A DNA stretch of 36,743 bases, taken from NCBI GenBank assembly GCA_030595715.1, contig JAUVCN010000016.1:1-36743 (forward strand). The letters are read 5' to 3'. Of this stretch, positions 31,673-36,743 are shown piece after piece; within the stretch, counting starts at the first letter, position 1, and each line of letters begins with the position of its first letter. The stretch is from Thermoplasmatales archaeon (GTDB lineage: Archaea > Thermoplasmatota > Penumbrarchaeia > Penumbrarchaeales > Penumbrarchaeaceae). Under the pieces are notes generated by a model that saw only the letters and a program-made list of their open reading frames with translations, made no database searches and was not told the origin of the DNA. The position numbers were made by a program, and so were the translations under genes.

Positions 31673-32602
31673 ATGATGGTTGATGTTGTAAATCCATATG
31701 GGAAACTCAACAAGTTAAGAGAGCAATATCCTTATGCATCTTTTTTCCATCATTTTACAGATATCAAGAATATTCAAAGTATACTTGAACATGGGAATTT
31801 ATACTCACGAATCAAATGTGAAGAACTGAGGATTCCGATATCTGATTCAGCTTCTCATCAGATCATTGACGATACTGAAACATATAAAAAGGAGTTTGTA
31901 AGGCTAAATTTTCGTCCACTAACTCCAATGCAATATCATATTGAAGGTTTTGTGCCAGTGGGTCGTAGATGGAAGGATGCACATTGTCCAATTCCCGTAT
32001 TCCTTCTTTTTGATTCCATGTCCTTGTTAAAAAAGATAGAGATCCAGTTCTCAGAGGGCAATTTTGCAGCTCCAGGATCCAAACCTGTTGAGAAAAGACA
32101 TTTTGAAGATTTACCCTTTGAGGAAATTTATTCAACAGGTCTTTTTCATAGTTCTGCCCCCTCGGAGAAATTTCATAGACAAGCGGAGGTTCTATTCAAA
32201 GATTCATTGCCCTTGACCTCCTTGAAATATATCGTCTGTCGATCCAGGGCTGAGCATCGGATGCTTCAATACAAGTTACAGCAAAATGGATTGGAGGAGT
32301 GGTCAAGTAAGGTATTACTGTCACCTACCATGAAATTGTTTTATTCTCAAAGGTTATTTGTAAAAGAGGTTTTTCTTGCAGATAATTATGCCTATATTTC
32401 ATTCAATACATCTTTGACCAAGCATCGAGTTTCATTTAGAATTGAGAATACTATTACTTCAGAAGTATACATTGATTCTTTTAATTATTCCAGAGATAGT
32501 ATCGTTGAAATTAAGAATAGTTTCTTTCATATGGGTGATTTTCATATAGTTATTGAGATTGATGGAATCAATGCATATGAATCCGAAATTAAAATTAATT
32601 AA
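31673..32602 (+). CDS. darT: DarT-like DNA ADP-ribosyltransferase toxin with extra C-terminal domain
   Basis: 309 aa. The N-terminal ~210 residues match the DarT (DUF4433) fold: F-F-H-H-F-T-D-I-K-N-I-Q-S-I-L-E-H-G (residues 24-41, NAD pocket), L-N-F-R-P-L-T-P-M-Q-Y (~78-88), and H-R-Q-A-E-V-L-F with the expected catalytic Glu 172. Known DarT enzymes attach ADP-ribose from NAD to bases in single-stranded DNA and stall replication, countered by DarG. The PR-x-PM motif of classical DarT is changed here (R-P-L-T-P-M). Typical DarT is ~210 aa; this one carries ~100 more residues predicted to be beta-rich (V-S-F-R-I-E-N-T-I through F-H-I-V-I-E-I-D-G). AT-rich like darG. Its stop overlaps the convergent metallopeptidase stop. 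A recognised but divergent member; target base unknown. Confidence 0.8.
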   Translation: MMVDVVNPYGKLNKLREQYPYASFFHHFTDIKNIQSILEHGNLYSRIKCEELRIPISDSASHQIIDDTETYKKEFVRLNFRPLTPMQYHIEGFVPVGRRWKDAHCPIPVFLLFDSMSLLKKIEIQFSEGNFAAPGSKPVEKRHFEDLPFEEIYSTGLFHSSAPSEKFHRQAEVLFKDSLPLTSLKYIVCRSRAEHRMLQYKLQQNGLEEWSSKVLLSPTMKLFYSQRLFVKEVFLADNYAYISFNTSLTKHRVSFRIENTITSEVYIDSFNYSRDSIVEIKNSFFHMGDFHIVIEIDGINAYESEIKIN

Positions 32603-33309
32603 ACCATTTCAATACTTTCAAGATAATTCTTACTTTTTTTCCATTCAGGTAATATAATGTTAAGTAAATCATAGTATTTTTGCTGATGATTCGGAACCTT
32701 CAGATGAACCAATTCATGAAAGATGACATACTCGATACAGTAGGGAGGGGTCCTTATCAACTCTAGATTGAGATGGATCCTGTTCTTGTTGTGGATACAG
32801 CTTCCCCACCTTCTCTTCATCCTCTTGATCTTCATCTCCGGACGCTTAATACCGTGCTTCTTAACGATCTTCATGGTGTTGTCGAGTATCTGGTTGAATT
32901 TCATCTCTGCATGTTCCGTGTACCAGTTATACAGGAGTTCTTCAATGATCTCTGATGATGGATCCGGAGTATGGATCTCGATGAACCCCCCTTTCAATTT
33001 TACCCGGTATTCTTCTGAAGCTATGATCTTCAAACGATATTGTTTCCCCAGGTATCGATGTGTCTCTCCGGAAACATATCTTTTTTTCAAACCCTCTTTT
33101 GGATATTGTTGGAAGTGGACCTTCTTTTTAATGATCCACCGTCCTCTCTTCGAGACGACCTCAAGGATCTTATTGATGTCAAGATCTATCGGAGCCCTGA
33201 CTTCGACACTACCGTCCGGCTTTACCCTTGTTTCCAGGGTCTTTCTTTTCGATCGGACCAATTTGAAAGGGATTTTTTGATGCCCATAGGTGATCTCATA
33301 AGTTTTCAT
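32599..33309 (-). CDS. YgjP/DUF45-type zinc metallopeptidase linked to type I restriction
   Basis: 236 aa. H-E-L-V-H (Zn ligands plus catalytic Glu) followed by the third ligand in P-N-H-Q-Q-K-Y-Y, and the family segment K-R-R-W-G-S-C, place it in the DUF45 (SprT/WLM-like) group. The N-terminal ~90 residues have R-S-K-R-K-T-L-E-T-R-V-K-P-D-G and G-R-W-I-I-K-K-K typical of the family. It overlaps the hsdR stop by ATGA and so is translated together with the restriction subunit; DUF45 genes are often beside type I systems. Its role (possibly proteolytic control of the restriction enzyme) is not established. Confidence 0.88.
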   Translation of the reverse strand: MKTYEITYGHQKIPFKLVRSKRKTLETRVKPDGSVEVRAPIDLDINKILEVVSKRGRWIIKKKVHFQQYPKEGLKKRYVSGETHRYLGKQYRLKIIASEEYRVKLKGGFIEIHTPDPSSEIIEELLYNWYTEHAEMKFNQILDNTMKIVKKHGIKRPEMKIKRMKRRWGSCIHNKNRIHLNLELIRTPPYCIEYVIFHELVHLKVPNHQQKYYDLLNIILPEWKKSKNYLESIEMV

Positions 33310-36300
33310 GAAGCGTACCTTCTCCTTGCGATATCCATGATCTTTTCCAGTATCATATCCACATCACCATAATCGAGATGGAGATCTTCCTTGTCAAACA
33401 GGTAATCCGAGATCTCCATCTTCATCTTGTTCTGGATATCATCTTTTTTTTGCCAATCGACAACCTTGTTGTCCCTGATGATGTCATCGATGGCAATAGC
33501 CAGAATTGCCGAGAGATCTTTCACCGGCTGAATTACCTTGTCTGTATTCTTCGGGTCGGATAGTATGCTGAGGGTAACTCCAAAGAAGGCTTTGGCAATA
33601 TCATTTCCTTCGAGTATCTCCGGTTCGCCCTCATCCTTTCTGTTGACAATATGGGTCATGATGTCATTTGCTCTCCGGAAGTATTCGTTCTCGTCGATCC
33701 TCTTCTGCCTGTAATCATCTATTGCGTCTTTGATCAGGTCAGAGAACTTCTTGTAGAAAGCCGGGTCTTCTTCCCACTTATCCTGTATTGTCTTTTGAGT
33801 CCTGTGAGCTATCGTATCGGCCTGTGATCCTTTACCTCTAAGCTTTGCCAATTCTTCTTCGAACTTTTCCTTATCGAAGATGTTGACCTCTTCCGTGATT
33901 ATTTCCACGCTGTCAGAGGTGACGTAGGTGTCCAGAAGTTTCTTGATCTTTGGCTCGTATTCGCCGATATCCACAACCTCGGCGTACCTTTTTCTTACCG
34001 AGGCTCTCAGCTTCTGGAAGAACTTGAGGTCTTCCTTGTACCTCTTGATAGCGGTTGGGTCCACATCATCAAAGAACTTCGGAGTTGAAAGAGCTATTGA
34101 TAATGTCCTGGAGAAAATGGAGAGTCTTTCATAGAACGTGTCCCTGATCTCCTGGTCCGCAAGGAGAAGCTCGTATTCCTCCTCGTCCCTTCTGTTCTTT
34201 ATCGTTCTGAACACATCCCATAGGTCCGAATGTCTCTGGGGGAGGTTCCTGATCTCTTCCATTACATTTGTCAATGTGTTTTCGAGGTCCTTTTCGTCGA
34301 ACTCTTCGAGAGCGGAGTAGGTTGTCAGTGCCTTGTCCAGCTCTCCAAGGATGCCGGCGTAGTCTATGATATATCCGTAATCCTTGCCGTCGTTGATCCT
34401 GTTCACTCTTGCTATGGCTTGCAGGAGTGTGTGCTCCTTCATTGGTTTGGCAAGGTAGAGTATCGTGTTATTTGGAGCATCGAAACCTGTGAGAAGCTTG
34501 TCCACGACTATCAGAAGTTCCGGAGTTTCTCCGAACTTGAAATCGTTGACGACAGATTCATTGTAATCTTCCTCGTTCCTGAACCTCTCCATCATCTTCT
34601 TCCAGAAGACCTGGACCTGATCATCGATCTCATCCAGAGGATCCTCGTGACCTTCCCTTGTGTCCGGAGATGATATGACAACCTCGGATTCCACAGCTCC
34701 GAATTCATCCAGATATTCTTTGTATTTCAAAGCGGCTGCTTTTGATGGTGTTGCTACCTGTGCCTTGAACTTGGTACCTTTCCACGCTTTTCTGTAATGT
34801 TCGCTGATGTCGAAAGCTATCATGTGGATCTTCTGGTCCGAAGAGTTCAATTGTGATATTCGGGAGTACTTCTTCTTCAGATCTGTCTTCTGTTCGTCTG
34901 TAAGCCCCGCTGTGACCATTTCGAACCAGTTGTCGATTGCGATCTTATCCACCTTTTGAGGGACGTGACGGCCTTCATAAAGGAGGGGTACGACCGCCTT
35001 GTCCTTTACTGCCTGGTCTATGGTGTACTTGTCGATGAACCCTCCAAATCGTTCTGCGGTTGACTTGTCCTTCTTCATCAGTGGAGTTCCCGTGAAACCT
35101 ATGTAGCAGGCATTTGGCAGGACAAGTTTCATCCTTGCATGCGATTCTCCGTACTGGGACCTGTGGCTCTCGTCTACGAGAACGAATATATTGGGGTCTT
35201 CGATCTTGACGGATCTTTTATTCAGTGCGGAGACGAACTTGTCTATGACCGAGGTGATGACCATTGTTTTGTTACCCTCCAGCTGTTTGAACAGGTCCTC
35301 TCCCGTCTTTGCTTTGTGGGGCTCCATTCCGCAGTAATGGAATGTATCCTTGATCTGCTTGTCAAGGTTTATTCGGTCGGTGACGATGACGACCCTCACA
35401 TTTGGGATGTCCTTAGCCATTGCCAGAGCCTTTGAGAGCCAGACCATCGTCAGTGATTTACCCGAACCCTGAGTATGCCAGATGACACCTCCATTTCTCC
35501 TGTTGGAATCCTGGAAGGTTCGAACTCTCTTCAGGGTCTTGTTCACCGCAAAATACTGCTGGTACCTGCAGATCTTCTTCTCTCCCTTGTCGAAGATGAT
35601 GAACTTTCTTGTCAGCTCCAGAAGTCTATCTTTTCTCAGTAGAGAATGAAGTGTCCTGTCCTGTTCGGTTATCTGCCTTTTCTCATTCTCAATATGGTCG
35701 AAGTATTGTCTTACGTAGCTATATCTCTCCGAGAACAGCCTGTTCTTTGTCTCGTCGGAGAGAGGTTGATTGACAAGTCTTTCAATATCCATATCTTTAT
35801 CCGGATGTTCCTTCCATACGGACCAGAACTTCGCTTTGGTCGTTGCCGTTGCATATTTTCCCTCGTTCTTGGATATCCCGATAAGGATCTGTGAATAGAT
35901 GAACAATCTCTGTATCTCGTTCTTTTTCTGGTTTCGTATATTTTGTGAAACGGCCTGATCGATGGAATCCTTCTCATCCGGCCTCTTGCATTCGATAACA
36001 ACGAGAGGGATCCCGTTAACGAAAGCAACGATATCGGGTCTTCTGTGCCCCTTGCCATCATCGGTCTCGACCTCGAATTCCTCTGTTACCTGGAAGGTAT
36101 TGTTATCGATATTATCCCAGTCGATGAACCTCATCGTGTAGCTTCTGATATTGTTCTTGATATTTTCCTCGAAGCTCTTTCCGAGGCAGAGAAGATCGTA
36201 GATATGCTCATTGGTCCTGGCCACATTATCTATCATCACATCATCGATTGCCTTCACGGCATTGGTGATGTTCCTGTTCGAAAACGGATACTGCTCCCCC

Positions 36301-36488
36301 AGGTATTCTATATCATTGATCTCCCGGAGCTTCCTTTCAAGAACAGAAGTAAGCACCACTTTCCCCTTCTTCCCCCCACGAAGAGAAAGAGCCTCTTCCG
36401 GTGATATATACTGATACCCCATATTGATCATAAGCTGTAGCGCCGGTATCTGCGAGATATGATCCTCTTTGAACGATGGTATTTCCAT
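33306..36488 (-). CDS. hsdR: Type I restriction enzyme R subunit
   Basis: 1060 aa motor and nuclease subunit of an HsdRMS enzyme, which translocates DNA and cuts it when the recognition site is unmethylated. The endonuclease domain carries R-R-P-D-I-V-A-F-V-N-G and V-V-I-E-C-K (Asp 152, Glu 166, Lys 168). The helicase has Walker A TQGSGKS at 339-345, D-E-S-H at 439-442, G-F-T-G-T-P motif III and later S-F2 motifs such as R-V-N-R. The C-terminus is helical. A GGAGGGAGGAG site lies directly upstream of the ATG; the gene starts 12 nt after hsdS. hsdM must lie beyond the window. Confidence 0.96.
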   Translation of the reverse strand: MEIPSFKEDHISQIPALQLMINMGYQYISPEEALSLRGGKKGKVVLTSVLERKLREINDIEYLGEQYPFSNRNITNAVKAIDDVMIDNVARTNEHIYDLLCLGKSFEENIKNNIRSYTMRFIDWDNIDNNTFQVTEEFEVETDDGKGHRRPDIVAFVNGIPLVVIECKRPDEKDSIDQAVSQNIRNQKKNEIQRLFIYSQILIGISKNEGKYATATTKAKFWSVWKEHPDKDMDIERLVNQPLSDETKNRLFSERYSYVRQYFDHIENEKRQITEQDRTLHSLLRKDRLLELTRKFIIFDKGEKKICRYQQYFAVNKTLKRVRTFQDSNRRNGGVIWHTQGSGKSLTMVWLSKALAMAKDIPNVRVVIVTDRINLDKQIKDTFHYCGMEPHKAKTGEDLFKQLEGNKTMVITSVIDKFVSALNKRSVKIEDPNIFVLVDESHRSQYGESHARMKLVLPNACYIGFTGTPLMKKDKSTAERFGGFIDKYTIDQAVKDKAVVPLLYEGRHVPQKVDKIAIDNWFEMVTAGLTDEQKTDLKKKYSRISQLNSSDQKIHMIAFDISEHYRKAWKGTKFKAQVATPSKAAALKYKEYLDEFGAVESEVVISSPDTREGHEDPLDEIDDQVQVFWKKMMERFRNEEDYNESVVNDFKFGETPELLIVVDKLLTGFDAPNNTILYLAKPMKEHTLLQAIARVNRINDGKDYGYIIDYAGILGELDKALTTYSALEEFDEKDLENTLTNVMEEIRNLPQRHSDLWDVFRTIKNRRDEEEYELLLADQEIRDTFYERLSIFSRTLSIALSTPKFFDDVDPTAIKRYKEDLKFFQKLRASVRKRYAEVVDIGEYEPKIKKLLDTYVTSDSVEIITEEVNIFDKEKFEEELAKLRGKGSQADTIAHRTQKTIQDKWEEDPAFYKKFSDLIKDAIDDYRQKRIDENEYFRRANDIMTHIVNRKDEGEPEILEGNDIAKAFFGVTLSILSDPKNTDKVIQPVKDLSAILAIAIDDIIRDNKVVDWQKKDDIQNKMKMEISDYLFDKEDLHLDYGDVDMILEKIMDIARRRYAS

Positions 36489-36500
36489 TCTCCTCCCTCC

Positions 36501-36743
36501 TCATGTTTCCTCGATCTTGACCCTTGTCTTCCCAGTAAGTAACTGCTGCATCAGGCCCTTTTTCTGTTCTTTCATGACATCTTTTTGGTCTTGTATCTTT
36601 TCAATCTCTTCATCAAGGTTTGAAAGAGTTAATGCAATCTTCTTTTGCTCTTTAAGTTCCGTAAATGCAATTTTAATGCATGATATTGTTGATGCACTTA
36701 GACTTGGAACTCCTGATGCCTCATTATAAGTTCTCCAAGGAAT
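36501..36743 (-). CDS. hsdS: Type I restriction specificity subunit, C-terminal end (partial)
   Basis: The last 80 residues, read from the minus strand to the window edge. They begin I-P-W-R-T-Y-N-E, contain a hydrophobic P-S-L-S-A-S-T-I-S-C-I-K-I segment as at the end of a target-recognition domain, and finish with a coiled coil (I-A-L-T-L-S-N-L-D-E-E-I-E-K-I) and the very typical K-G-L-M-Q-Q-L-L-T-G-K-T-R-V-K. This is the HsdS C-terminus that sets the spacing of the two recognition domains. It precedes hsdR in the same operon; the missing part and the recognition sequence cannot be inferred. Confidence 0.9.
   Translation of the reverse strand: MPWRTYNEASGVPSLSASTISCIKIAFTELKEQKKIALTLSNLDEEIEKIQDQKDVMKEQKKGLMQQLLTGKTRVKIEET

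Overview
The window is archaeal and looks like a mesophilic member of the Thermoplasmatota. Evidence: proteasome alpha subunit, SBDS, L37ae, RpoP (Rpo12), Pcc1, prefoldin beta, L10e, Rpo7, Spt4, S24e, S27ae, RfcL, deoxyhypusine synthase and CTP-dependent riboflavin kinase are all present, with TATA boxes 25-30 nt upstream of several start codons. The proteasome N-terminus is closest, from memory, to Thermoplasma. The exact lineage is an inference. The core genes favour AGG/AGA, ATC and CTC/CTT codons; 30.7-32.6 kb is clearly more AT-rich.

Layout. (1) 1-4.7 kb: the end of a membrane-anchored beta-propeller/coiled-coil surface protein, a small membrane protein, a DEAD-box helicase with a DbpA-like tail, a secreted PPC-like protein and another small membrane protein. 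(2) 4.7-8.6 kb, minus strand: Lrp-like regulator, Bcp peroxiredoxin, CopA Cu+-ATPase, then two genes too short for ordinary ORF calling: a 53-aa YHS-domain protein apparently lacking a canonical start codon, and a 39-aa one-helix membrane peptide. (3) 8.9-13 kb: PRC-barrel protein, mini winged-helix protein, PAS histidine kinase and replication factor C large subunit. (4) 13-20 kb: a 1311-aa surface protein, a PurF-like phosphoribosyltransferase with Thr in place of the glutaminase Cys, and a second membrane-anchored secreted protein.

(5) 20.2-24.5 kb is the conserved archaeal RNase P Pop5 - psmA - SBDS - L37ae - rpoP - pcc1 - prefoldin beta - DHH cluster. The exosome genes rrp4/rrp41/rrp42, which sit between SBDS and L37ae in many archaea, are absent here. 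(6) 24.4-26.9 kb, minus strand: L10e, a small basic protein, Pth2, DUF99 and riboflavin kinase. (7) 27.1-30.7 kb, plus strand: pyruvoyl arginine decarboxylase and deoxyhypusine synthase (polyamine/hypusine pair), then the rpo7 - spt4 - dephospho-CoA kinase - S24e - S27ae translation/transcription operon.

(8) 30.7 kb to the end is a defence island abutting S27ae, where many archaea carry kae1-bud32. It has an AT-rich DarG-DarT-like DNA ADP-ribosylation toxin-antitoxin pair in antitoxin-first order, converging with a type I restriction operon (end of hsdS, hsdR, and a YgjP/DUF45 metallopeptidase overlapping hsdR by ATGA). No tRNA, rRNA, CRISPR array, transposase or integrase was seen.
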